A stretch of 64,000 bases of DNA, from assembly GCA_023055355.1 (NCBI GenBank), contig JALJCS010000001.1, positions 78,160,881 through 78,224,880 on the forward strand, written 5' to 3'. The notes below the pieces were generated by a model. It had not been told where the DNA came from. It saw nothing but the letters and a program-made list of their open reading frames with translations, and made no database searches. Below are positions 35,901-49,300 of the stretch, piece after piece (the first letter of the stretch is position 1; each line of letters begins with the position of its first letter). A program made the translations under genes and the position numbers. Source of the stretch: Agelaius tricolor (Eukaryota > Chordata > Aves > Passeriformes > Icteridae).

Positions 35901-38900
35901 ATACTCTGTACAGTAGTGCAGAATATCAATTGTTCATCTCATTTATTTCTTCCTATTGGGTATATGTGGAATGGCATCCTAACTGAGTGTTAATGAGGAA
36001 TTAATTAGAATTAAGTGCTTCAGTAGCAGTTGGTGATTATTAGCTTTTTTTTAGGATCGGGCAATTTAATTTTGAAAGAGTTCCTTCACATTTCCAAAAT
36101 GCATATAAAACAAATAGAAAGACTGTTCTCTCTTCTCCCCTCAAGCCTTGAATTTGCACTCCTTCATACAGTGACATTTTTAGGGTGATTTTTAATGGCA
36201 GCATTAGAAACTTGCCCCTCCTGCCTCTCCAAAGACAAAGGACTGTCAGGTTTTCAGTAAGCGTTTTATACGAAGCTTGCATCACCAGGTTTCACCTCCG
36301 CTGTGAAGAAGCCCTTTCTAGCAGAGCAGAGGTGTTCAGTGCCTGTGCTCACTCAATTCTCAGCCTGTCTGGTTAGCTGTCAAGCCTTGCATCAGGGACA
36401 TGGAAATATATAGGAAATACAGCATTTTATAGGAGGTGAAGTTTGAAAATAAACCGATTTCCCATAGGTCGGAAGACATCTGCCAGGTGATAATGACTTA
36501 AGGTCACAGTGGAACTATGCTAGATGTGACCCAGAGACCACAGCTGAGACTTTTGGTATTGCTTCAGCCTGAAAAGGATTAGACTTTCTGTGAGAAGCAT
36601 CTCTATGCATTTTCAGACAGCAGTGAGACTGGTGATTTTAATTTAGTCCTTATCAATCTGATATGAGAAAATAAGCAGCAACACCTTCTTAAAGAAGCAA
36701 TTTCAATATGTTCTGGCAAACACAAGAAAAATTAACAATACATAACTCAAAAGCAGCAGCAGAAATTACAAAGAGGGAAATGTCTGCAATATCTTTTTTC
36801 TTTTTTCTTTTTTTTTAATGGCTAACATTTCTTTTGGGAAGCTTGCAGTTGGATGCAAGGTCTGATATTTTTCTTCCTTCAAGGTATTTTGTGGATATTA
36901 TTGTTAGGGAAGGGGGAAGATGATGACCCTCTGACATGAAAATGAGATAAGGTAAAAGCAAGTTGCAGTGCTTTATCACCTTTCCAATTACTCAGTTTCC
37001 CTCATGAGGATGCTGTCTGAGGTTTCCATGGCAAGCCAGAGCTGAAGAAGTGTGTCACAGGATTTAGAGCTTGCACAGTACTCTGGGTGGTACTGTGGGG
37101 CAAACAGGACCCTCTTTAGAAATGCTGCTAAATCTGCATATGAAAATGGAAACTTACTTAAAAAAAATCAGTATTTTTAAGTTAGCCAAGTTGTAAACTT
37201 AATCCTAAAATATAATTTGAATTTCACTAATTTCATATCACTAAGAAGTAAAAAATTTCTAGAACAATATTTGAAATAATAAAATATACATGTTCTCCCA
37301 GGCAACATAAAATGAACATGTACTGGACACAAAGTGAAAGGAAGAGTGGCCAACATGGTCTTATGGAAGATGAAATGACAAACATGATTAATAGAAGCAA
37401 CAGGGTTTAAATAACTTAAAATTTTGTAGTTATTCACCTTGGTCAGGCACTGCAATCTAATACAAAATTAACATGGCCTTCATAATATTAAAATCTGACT
37501 AATTAACAAGCCCAGCTTTGAGCTGAATTTGACCATCTCCAGAGCTGCTTTTCAAGCTCAACTATTCTTTTGTGATTCTGCCATGAAAGGGAAAATGTAA
37601 TCTTTATCTTGTACACAAGCTTGACTAGCTAGAGTGGAATTGAGTCTACTAATGCTGAAGTATTGAATACACAGATAAAAATCCAGCAAGGTTCTTCTAA
37701 AAGTGTCTCCTTCTTTTATTTAACTTAGGCATTGCTGCCTGTACTGCTGCAACATGCTATTCAAGCTTAACAGAGAAGGCCCAGTAATGTCATGTTATAT
37801 CCACACAGAGTTCAAGATTACTGCTAACAATATCACTTCTCCTTTTTTTAATTAGCATGTATCAGCAGGAGTAAAGACCAGTGTCTCCTACTAATGTCTG
37901 CAATTCTACATGGTAATTACCACTCATCTCGCTAGCTTTTAAGAACATGCAAGTTACTTAAAATTTAAAAGGTCTCTTTATGAAATAAAAAATGTTTGCA
38001 GCATTGACTGAAGACAGCATGGCTGTGTTGACTCAGGCTTAGAAAGAAAAGAGCAAAGTATATTGCATACTAATAAGTATGCAGTCTCTAACACAGAGCT
38101 TGATATTAGTCAGAGGATGAAAAGTCCTGTGTATACAATTTTTTTTTAAGTTCTATCTCAAATTTTGTTCATCTCAGTGAACCAGAATACTTATGAATCA
38201 TTGGAAAAATTACTGTTGAAAAGTCTGTAGCATCATAATAGTTTCATGCACACGTACAGTATATACTTATTTGTGCATTTATATATATAAGGTCTTTACT
38301 GATAGATGACAGCTAGAAAATATTTAGTTCTAGCTAATCACCTTGCTAAAATAGAAAAGATCTCTGTAGTGTAGAAAAGATCCTCCAGCTCAGAATAGCT
38401 CAGCCGAAGGAGTGGCATCTTTCTAAGGTTTACCTTCACTAATCAAATTAACAGTGAATTTATTAGTGAATTAAGGGAATTTTTTAAAATTCTTAACCCA
38501 AGTATGAATTTAACTCAGTGAATTCCATAGCCATTTTAATTAACAGAGGAATTAAAAAAATTAAAAGAAAAAAATAAAGAGAACAGAAAAGTAGAAAGCA
38601 GTCTGGAAAGATGGTGGTCAGTTATGCTGAATTGTGTCATAAATAGAGAATTAACTGTTTAAAATAATAGACAGTGTCAATTTGAGGCCAACAAGCAATT
38701 TTATTAGCAGCCAAAATCAAAAATGATGAGCCTTTTATGGACAAACTGTCAAAGCAAAATTCATCTGAAGCTGGAAAATGAAGGAACTCTTGCTGAAATG
38801 AAAGCCTGTTTTGTTGAAAGAGTAATGGCATGTCATGATCCTGTGGGAATATGTTCCTGTGGCAAGGACATCAGTGGGGAAGAAAGGACAAGTTCCACAG

Positions 38901-41900
38901 GTGCCTGAAATAGCTTTTAACTGTTCCTGGTACATGGCTGAATCAATGCCACGTAGAGTCAAAGCCACGAAGGAAGAGAGATCACCCCTTTTTGAAGACC
39001 TACATAAGCAAGGGTTTGGTTTTCAAGATCTAAAGTATAAGGCACTACTATGAAATATTTGTCCAACGCTGAGATAGCCCTTGAAGAGCACATGCACTGA
39101 ATAATATATATTTTTTACTATAGAACTGGATCTTACGTTGAGGTATTTAAAATACAAATGATTTACTTGTAAAAGCAAGCACAGCACCATGGGGTCAGAT
39201 TCAGGATCTACCAATATCCTGTCTTTGACAGCAGCCAAAAACTGATGCTTAGTGAAAAATTGTAAGAATAGAGTGAGCGCACTGTAATGCTTTCCTGTAA
39301 TAACCTCTCACCTTCCAGAATTCTGGACTACAGTCACCTAAACTGCAACTCTATGGTTATAGCAAAATGAAATATTAAGAAACACATATAAAATTGATAT
39401 ATACAGATATATATTCATAATATCTCTACATAAGGACATGAAAAATTGTGTATACATGTAGGTACGTGTACATGCGTATACAGGCAGCTTTCCATTATTT
39501 TCTGTACACATAAATGTATAGTATAGATCCACTTAACATTTTTCCTGTCTTTACCATGAATTTGATGTTACTTTAATAAATATCAGGAATGTTCTGTTGT
39601 GCAAAAGACATATCATATAGTGGATCATCAGTCCAATTTTCAGTAGAATAGCTTGTTCTTGCCTTACTGCCCTCTTATGTGTTCATGAGAACATTTTCAA
39701 CTGAAGAATGTTATAACGTTATCGATTAGCAATGAGCTTTTTGTTGAGGGGATTTTACAGCTGGTTAAAGCCCAGTAAGTGAGCTGTAAGTATGACCAAG
39801 ACAGCTATTCCTGTCTTCAGTGGCTGGGTCTGTAAATTTGGGGGGTTTGCATTATTTTTTTTTTATGGGAGAAAAAAAAAAGATGAATTTTGAAGTTTTT
39901 ATTTTGTTTCTCTGGAAAATAAAACCAAATGTGTTAAATTTGAGAATTAGATGTTTATCAAAATGAGCTTTCTAGTTTTTAAAAAAATAAATCATGTAGT
40001 CATAAAACATCTCCATGCCAAATATTCATAGCTACAAAGGCCAGTGTTGGCTGTGCATGTGGGTATATGTGTAGGAGTGCATACAAAAGCAGTGTTTTAT
40101 AAAGCTGAAAAAGTGGAGCATGCATAAAATCATTCACAATACCAGTAGCTATACAATCATAAAAAAAAGATTTTCACTGAAGTCCATTCTCTAATCTTGT
40201 AACCCCCATGTCAACAACACTATGCATTTCACATTTAAGAAAACACAGTCTGACATATTAAAATCAGTACAAAATGTGCTTTAAAAATTGCTATTCCAAA
40301 TCAACTACATGTGCCTTGTTTTAAAATGGTTTCAATTGGTTTATCAATAGACTTTCTGTGGCTCAATACCTGATACACAACATTCAATGAAGATAGGTCT
40401 CCTACAGCAAGATTTTTCAGCAACACTTGGAGAACAATGGGTGGAAGACAAAGCAGTTACTAAATGTTTTTCATTTGTAATGAAAGGTTTTTTTCCTAAT
40501 CGAACAGGTGCTGAAAGGATGGCAAATAATGGCATCAACACCAGAGCAGATGCCAGGCTTTCTTAGCACACCTCAGCAGAAGAAAATTCAGTATCTTTAT
40601 GAGCTCCATATATCCAGGAGACTTCATTGGCAATGCTTTGCTGTCGGGATGGACTAATAATATTTGAAGATAAATGAAGCAAAAATATAAACAAAAATTG
40701 GTGCCTACTTACCTAACCTCATAAGAGGGTTTCTGAGCTCATTTTTTAATAAAGCCAGCAAGTGGGTAATTATTTTCTTTCTTCCATTTCAGAGTGGGAA
40801 GGTTTTCTGACCCTAGAATAGTAGGTGGCCAAACACCACAAACTCAAGAATTTGACTCCTGTTGCATTTCACTTCAAGGGTCCTGGTGCTAAACTCAGCA
40901 GAGGGGATTGATAATCTGTAAGAAAAGTAGAGTAAGGGGTGGGGATGGGTGAGAAAAAAGTTAAAGGGAATGTTTTTGAGATTTTAAACTGTAGAGAAAT
41001 TTCAGTTCATGCCATCGACGCTTTTTGTAGAAAAACTGCGCAGCTCAATAAACAGCTGTCTACTCAAACTATCACTTGCAAGAGCATACTGCTTTTTTTA
41101 ACTACAGCACAGATTGTGTGGGGGAAAACTCCTACAGATTAAAGAAATAAAGGAAAGGTGGAGCATAACTTCATACCCTGACACTTTTGACACCTGTAAT
41201 GTCCACCCCGCTATAATTCCGCTACAGGACTTTTAACTAATTTTGGAGATTGATTTATTCTTATATACTTCCATTTTGTGTTTTAACTTACAATGCAGAT
41301 TTGTTTTTGTCAGCTGAAGATGATTAGGGCCTTTTTTCCTAAGCATGGGAACGGCAAAAGACGTTGAAATGTTCCAAGGAATTCAAAGTCAATTTAAATT
41401 ACTTTGTATGACAAAAAGTATATGGCTGGTATCTAGAAAACACACATTAAAAAATCCTTTGTGATTGGGAAAAATCTCAGTTCTAATTATTGTTTGCTTT
41501 TGGTTTTGTTTTTTTTTTTTTTTTTGTTGTTTACTTCACTTTGATAAAAATTCTATGTATTTGAATATAAACATGTGCACAAACACACTAGAGTAGAATT
41601 TCCAAAAGTGCATGAACAGCTTGGGAGTACATAACTTTGAATTTTGCTCAGATAAATGGTGCTAAGTGTGGTGTGGTTTTAAACCTTAATTTATATTTTC
41701 TTCCCTCTTAGACTATTGGTCCAGCCTTGTACCACATCTCTAAACATCTATGTTTATTCGTGTTTCTTCTATCTGATTAATACTGCTCACAGTGCACCTC
41801 ATATATTCCTTATCTCAGTATATTTAATATCTGTGAATGAATTTGTTTCAGCACTGCTGTATGCCAAGGATGAGCTCACAGACATACCAGTTTTAAAGGA

Positions 41901-44900
41901 GTGCTTCCTCAGCATTTTCCCAGTGTCATAAACAGTGGGTGGAAGGCAGGTTTCCAGAAGATTCGCCACATCTGAGAGTCATTTTCTATAGCATTGAGCC
42001 AGGAAGGCTTAATTCATAAAGAAACTCTGCTCTGTGGAGTAATCATTCCCAGGGACTGAATTTGCAGTTAGTATATTCCCATTTAAAGCTGTGTTGGTTG
42101 GATTTTGGTGGTTTTTTTGTTGTTTGTTGGGGGTTTCTTTTGGGAATACTAATAACAGTGCACACACACGAGTGTAAAGAGATGATGAGTTCACATTCTC
42201 TCTCTGACATATACCCTGCTCCTCCAGGTATACCAGCCTTTCTAAAACTCAGATTATAACCTTTCTTTTAATATGTTTTAATGCCTTCTTTCTAACTTTC
42301 TTCACAGAATATCTCCAATTTCTCAGTGCCTTTTCCAGATAATAAAACTTGCCCAGGGCTTTTCTTTCTTTCCTCTCCTGATCCGGGCAGCCACTCGAGG
42401 CCCATCCATAACCTCAGCTGAGTTTCTGTCTGTGTGCTCCCTTAACTCTCAGGTGCAAAATATAAGAATTTGAATACTGCCTATTTTACACTACATCCCA
42501 TGAGCTGAGGCAGAGTCGAAACAGCATTGCTAGGAAGGCTACAGGAAGAAGAAAGGAGTTATATATATCAAGAGACATCTTTATGTACACTCTTTGGACC
42601 TTTCTCTGGCGTCAGATATTTGTTATTTTTGACTACATTTCATAATCCTGCTCATTATTTATCAAACACCATTTAGTTTATTGATAAGTGTTTCTAATTG
42701 CAAACAAAGGTGGTGTCTCCTGAATGCTGAACAAACTGTGAGTTATAGTTGTAAAATCCACTCAAAACCCAGAAAATATTCCAGCCTACCTACTGCATGC
42801 AGCGCTAAACCTTGTAGTCACATTCCTTAAATGAGGGGCTTTTTGAGCAAAACTTGGCCTGTGCTGGGGGTCATTCCATGAGTAACTAGTTAACCTGTCA
42901 GCCATACCACTTCCCAGACAGGAGAGTGAGCCCAGATCCAGGCTGCACACTCAAATGGGCCGTTTGGATAGGGATCCAGTTTCAAGGAAAGGCCTGGCAC
43001 AGACACTGGCACTGTGGCACAGACACTTCATGACTATGGCTGCACTGAATGATGTGGATTTGGTCTTCTGCAGTTGAAGTCTGCTGCTTGGGCAAATGGG
43101 TCTATTTTTAATTACTATTATCTAATCTGAGATTTCACTAAGAGGCAAAAAACACCATTCTCAAACATCCCAAATACACAGAAGAACCCAGTATTTCCTA
43201 TTGGTTCCATTTTTCCTTTCTACAAGAAGGAGTGGATGTATATATACAGAGATTTCTGATATAAAGGGGAAAGAACACAAAATGGGGTGGGAGATTCTTC
43301 TTCTTTCAGCAGTTTCTTTCTCCATCTGTTGAGAATAGGATAGGGAGACTGGAACATCAAACCCAACTCACCTTCAAGACAGGCATTTAGGAGTTTTGTA
43401 GGACTGCATGCCAGTCAGGTGTCGGAATTACTTGGGCTGGACTCTACCTAAAATCTAATCTGCTTTTGAGTGGAGTAGATTTTAATATAAATAGGTTGCT
43501 ATTACCTGTAGTATTTCCTTCACTTCTTTCCTCCTTGAAAATGTGTTTATCTTCTGCTGTTTCCACTTGCTGTGGCAATTAATAATATTTTAACATATAT
43601 TGGAAGTATTTCTCCTTAATGGTCCCAAACGCTGCAGCTAACAGTGCTATTAAGTGCTGAATTTTTTTGTATTTTATTAATGTTCTCTAGAGGTAGATAA
43701 TCCCTATGATCCTCCTGTCTAAAACTGCTCTGGAACAGATACCTGATGAATTTCAAACAATAAAAAGGCCAAGCACTTTAGCTAAATTCCTGATCTATCT
43801 CATGTTTAAAATTCATGAGTTTGCTTTGCACATTTGCCAGCTTCTTGATTTGAGACTGTGAGAAAAAAAGAAACAAGATTGAAAACTCGATGTTAATATG
43901 TCATGAGACTCTAAGATAAAGGAGAATGAAAAATAAAGCACTAAAGATAGTATTTTCTACTGATTTCTGTATTTTTGTAATCCAAATTCTAGGTGAAAAA
44001 CAAAAAAAAAAGTTTTTTTTTCATTGTGAATTGTGGTCTGTTCAGATTACTTTCATCTAAATATAATTAAAAAGGTCCCACATTTAATTACACTTTACTC
44101 TTTAGGCCATCATTAACCAAGCAATTACATATGTTTAACTGGATGCAAAGGAACTATTGTTTATATCCTTAGCTTGTAATGATGATTGTTCCATCTCAAT
44201 GAGCATCAGTCCATATCAAAGGACTATATCAAATATGTCAAATTACTAACTGCAGTTCTAAAACTTAAAAATTAAATAGCTTATTAATTTTTATTAATTA
44301 AAATAATTGGTATTAAATAAAAAATTTATTTCCAAGACTGCTAAATGTTGAACTCCATTTCAGTTGCTGTTAATTTTGCCAAGCTTGGATTGCTTGGGCT
44401 AAAATTACCTAGAGGTGTTCATGCAGCCAGTTCTGTTTTGTTCAGATTTTTCTTAACTAGAAAAAGGGAATGTTTTTATTTTTAAACCAGAGTATTTTGC
44501 TCAGGATTGCTGGCCATGAAGCAGTGAGAGAAATGGCAGTGCTATCTTAATTTGTCTTCCTAGTGACTAGACTTTTTTGAAAGAGTTACATAATTACATA
44601 TTAATTTTTTTTTCCACTGAGCATTGCATCAGGGTAGACTAAGAAGGCCCCTCAGGTAATAGCCCAGGACTGTGCAATTACAAAAAGCCCTCCTTGTCAT
44701 TGTCACAGGCCCTCTGGAGTCATTTTCTGCAGAAGATGTCAGGTGAATAGTGAGTGAGACAGGGGGCCATGAGTTGGGGTGAGAAGCTCTTGGGAGGCAA
44801 GCAGAAAAATGATGCAGCAGCTTGAAATATCCTACTTCTCAGAGCTAAATAGTTAATTCAGAACGTTGTATAAGCACAACTGTGATGCTTGTGGTATCCA

Positions 44901-45940
44901 AATTGTTCATTCCTGCCCCAGATATCTCTCAAATATCTGCAACATACCATGTAGACACACATAATTGTGTGATCCTTATTTTCTAACTTCCTCTATTGAG
45001 GCTCTAGGGTCTGATTTGCAGAAATTGTGTACACTCACAGCTGCCATGACTGTCTGTGGGATGCTGCTTTGAACATCTGAACTGCTGTGTAATTCTTAGT
45101 ACTTCAAAAAATCAGGTTCTGTGTGTCTGTGATTGAATGAGAAAATTAGTGGGCACTTTGGACGTTTATATCTGTGTGCCTCAGTTCTCAATCTGTGAAA
45201 TGGGGATGATAATTTCATCAGATGGTTCTGGAAGTAGTCATTAGTCTAAGAAGAGCACTCAGATACAACACTGAGAAGTACCAGAAAAAAAGCCAGAGGA
45301 AATTAATAACTCTGTATTCAGAGCAGGGTTTAAATAACGTGCATTAGGTAATCTGTTGAACCTCTCATTGGGCATAAATGAGAAAACAGCAATTGAATAG
45401 TTGCTCATTACATGGACAGTTGCCATTCTCTGCCCTGACAATAACAGTAAAGAAAAAAGCTCTATGTGAACCTGTAATTAAAGGCTGCATCAAAATTGAA
45501 TGCAAAGAAGACATCTCACTATATTTCCTTTGGAATCTATAAAACTGATATTTATGCATTTCTGACTGCTTCACTCCCAGGTCTTCCTCTCTTTGTTTCT
45601 TTTCCTGTTAAAAATTTGTGCTACAAAAGTACTATGACTTTTTGGCTGAAATTTATATCTCCCTAAGAAGGAAAATAACATTTGAAATTGCTTATGTAAT
45701 GTTTACCTGGTCTCCTGACTGCTTTATTTAACTTGGAAGAGTCATATGAGCAAAATGTGGACAAAATATGTTTCTGATTCATTGAATCCTATGTCTATTT
45801 TTTCATAATCCATTTAACATGAGAGATGTATTTCATTTCCTGTGATCCTAATTTTGCTTGTGCAATCCAGTGTAGGCTCCCTATCTGTCTTTTTCCTGAG
45901 AGTAAAACAGAATTTGAGGAAAATAGCTCTGTAAAAATTT
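32956..45940. other. Intergenic; no gene seen
   Basis: AT-rich desert with random short frames only. Notable simple sequence is a 17-base T-run at 41509-41525. Motif-rich pieces that might be regulatory are 35985-36045 (AATTAATTAGAATTAAG), a perfect GGTAATTACC palindrome at 37912-37921, and 43555-43720 (AATTAATAATATTTTAACAT and ATTAAGTGCTGAATTTTT). I recognise no mobile element here, though old copies may be missed. Confidence 0.5.
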
Positions 45941-45962
45941 GAGCTATTTGTGAAAATAGCTC
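45941..45962. repeat. Perfect 9-bp inverted repeat (hairpin)
   Basis: GAGCTATTT, loop GTGA, then AAATAGCTC. A further AAATAGCTC copy lies upstream at 45921-45929, so the arms can pair in two ways. No gene context gives it a role. Confidence 0.85.
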
Positions 45963-46299
45963 AATATACAGTATGGATATCTCAGTTAATATACCTATGG
46001 ATACCAAATAAAATTCTGGCTCTCACTCTGAAATTTATTTAAGTGCTGTTGATATAACATTTGGGAATATAGTCAACAAATTGCTATAGAAACATTTGGT
46101 TAGTATAGTTACAACAGTTACAGGCTGCAGAACTGTTTTCACTGAAATGGGAGACCATAAAATTCTCTTTTGACAGTGACATGCCACTGCAAATGTGTTA
46201 TACCCTGGTCAATGGGAATGGAAGGGATTGCCTTACAAGTCATTGGCAGGGACCTCTTAAAATACAGCAATGCTTCTTCTTGAGCTTTTTTGCCATTTT

Positions 46300-46331
46300 A
46301 TTTTATTCCATCACATGTGATAGAATAAAAT
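46300..46331. repeat. 32-bp near-perfect palindrome
   Basis: Arms ATTTTATTC (46300-46308) and GAATAAAAT (46323-46331) flank the self-complementary core ATCACATGTGAT (46310-46321). Only the pair 46309/46322 (C and A) fails to match. The core contains the E-box CACATGTG. AATAAA occurs in both orientations. Confidence 0.9.
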
Positions 46332-49300
46332 GATAGCTTTCACATTGATTTATTCCCAACAGACAGCTTATCCAAATTCAGCATGTTTAAAAACATTAAA
46401 CAATGAAAATAAGCAAAGCTTTTCCCTCAAACTTCCCAGAATTAGCAAAAAAGTGTTCATGATATCATACAGTTTCTTCCCAACTCTGAATGAACTGAAA
46501 TATGGGTGATATCACATATCCAGAATAGCATTAATTCCACTGCAGTTTAGAAATTTGCTGGGTATACTTTGACTTTCTGACACCCAACTTCATCTCCCTT
46601 CATACTCAAAGAAAACACTTCAGAACTTGATCTATTTAGCACATTAGTGAGTCTATTTCCAGATAAGATGCACAACACACAGAAATGATTTCTTGGTTTA
46701 CTATGAGAAGCTCAGGGAATCTGTGCAGAAAAATGTGCTTTTCCTGATAATGTTCCAAATTGCTGTTAAATCTATAGCTACTAGTAAATCTATAGCTATT
46801 AGTAAATTAAACTAGTGATTGCATGAAATACCCACATCTAGACAGCTAAATTATTTGAATAGTCTTTTTATCCATGGATAGGACTGGGGCCAGTTGGCAT
46901 TACCTAGTTTGTCCTTTGGCACAAAGTGGGAGTCAGCATGCGGCTTAATGGAAGGGCAAGACAACAAATCCAATATTTTTTAATTTACAAGTGTGCGTGA
47001 GATTTATACCTACACTGCATCCCAGTATGTATATGTCAGTGAGTGAAAGGCATCCATTCTGCTCTCCAAAGGGACTTTATTAGCTGGAGACAAGTGCAAA
47101 TGTGGCAATGACAAGTGCACAGTACTGTCTATAGAGTTAGAAATAAATTTTAGTATTTCTCTTTTAACACTCATGATATCTTCCTCTTCTTAGGTAGGAT
47201 TTCAGTCTTTAAACGTATTTTTAATGAGCCTTGCTCTTGCAAGTAAACGTTCATTAGGCATACTAAGTGAAATATCTTTGAGGCCAATATGTCACCTATT
47301 GTATTGATAAGACTGTTATATGGCTTCCTGTGACAGATATTACTTAGATAGGTAGGAGTCCTAATGTTGCTTTCTTTTATTTCTCTGTGTGTGATAATCT
47401 GAGATTAGCAGTAAAGGCACCAGGAAAGTAAAACTCCTTCTAATGTGATTATGTTTCAAGTAAGTGGAACTATAACCGGGTAGTGTGTTTGATACATTTC
47501 ATCTATCAAAACAAAAAGAGAACAAGGTAAAGAAAAGGAGAGAGGTGCATACTAGAATTTTTAATATTTCACTATTTGAAGAGTAAGTTCCTAAATCTCG
47601 TCTTGTATATTCTGTGAATACCATTAAGGATCCAGACAATAATGATAGTAGTGTTTCAGATATTTCAGATTCCGAACTATGCATACTAAATTTAGAACAG
47701 GCACGTAGGTAAAACCCAGTAACTATTTATACTTCCCCTGTATGGCCATACATACTGACATATCTGATCCATGGGAAAAGATGGAAATAAGGTAGAGGCA
47801 TATTAAGTGAGACAAAGACAAATCAGCCAGTGCTGGACCAAGTTTTTGAATGAAAGGTAAGGACCAAGCAGAAAGTGGATTAAAAGAGTGATGATAGTAG
47901 AGACAGGGAAATTTGCTGTAACTATGAGTTCTGCAGCTACTAAGATTATATTGCAAAGGTGACAACAGTAAGTTTCCATTCAATTCTTCATAGTCTTCCT
48001 TTCTAGATGGATCACTATTATTTATCATCTATTGCAGTTTTATGTTCCTTACCCTTTCTGCCGGTCATATCCCCAACCCTTCCTATTTTTAATCTCTTCA
48101 ACTTGCATCTTCATATTTTATCATATGTTCCTCTTCCTTCTGGATAATTCTCCTTTAATTTCTTGTAAACTGCCCTCGCAGTTCTCTTGTTGGTGCTTGC
48201 TGGTGTGGTCTACGTTATGGATATGACCCTAATTCTGAGGGGAATTATGCTGAAAATAGGAAGAAGAACTCATCAGGAAGTTTTGGCTATTCATTTCCAA
48301 AGAAACTTTTGGAACTACTCTTCCTGTGTCATTAACTTAAACATTAACTCTGCTGATGTGGGTTTCTCTGGAGGAATCAGAATGGAATTGTTTTTGGAAG
48401 CCTGAAGTGTGATGAGGACTGATCCAATACATTGCTTGTGGCCTTCTTTTAAATATCTCCAAGGGTGGATGTTCTTTTATTCTGGGCAGACTACAACAAT
48501 ATTTGATGACTTTAACCTGGCAAGCCTGAGAGCAGATTTTGACAATTAAGACCAAGTAATTAATTTTAGTGTGTTTTAAGTAGGGGTGCAAAGCATTTTG
48601 CCAACAGACTGACAATACTTAGAACAAATTAGGTCTTTCACTAAGAGAATCTTGAAAAAATAATGAGACATGGAAACATTTATGTTAATAAGTATTGTTC
48701 CATTAGAAGCAGCATTTGCTTGCTGCTTATAACTTACGATTGTGAGTTAATTGATCCATAAGTTTTATTGTTATACGAAAGTTAAGCCTACAAGAAATTA
48801 TATCGTTTGGTCCTCAATCTTAGATTAAAAACCCCCACAAAACAAAACCAAAAGAACCTCCAGCAAATTAAATTAGACAGAAATAAACAGAAAAAAATGG
48901 GGAAAATGCCAATTGATTGATTGAACTATGCAGAGTAAACCAGTGAAATTTAATTCTACCTATGAAATACCTTCTGTACCTTATAAAAAGCACTCAAAAG
49001 CTAAGGTCTGTGAAAGCAAAGGTCATTTCTATAATTTTAACAGCAAAAAGCTTTCAGTTAACGCACATCTTGGAAGTACTGACTACATAAATCTTTTAAA
49101 GTTAGAACATTTGTGAAATATATTAAATCAATACAATCTATTCAGAAAAAAATCTTAAATGTACAATCTTACAAAGGTGAAACATGTTCATGTCACCATT
49201 ATTCTGTGATAACTCAGTTCTTAATGCATTCAACTGTGAACTGCCTACTGAATAGAAACAATGGCTCATAATAGCAAAATTCATTTTTCAGATAGAGTGA

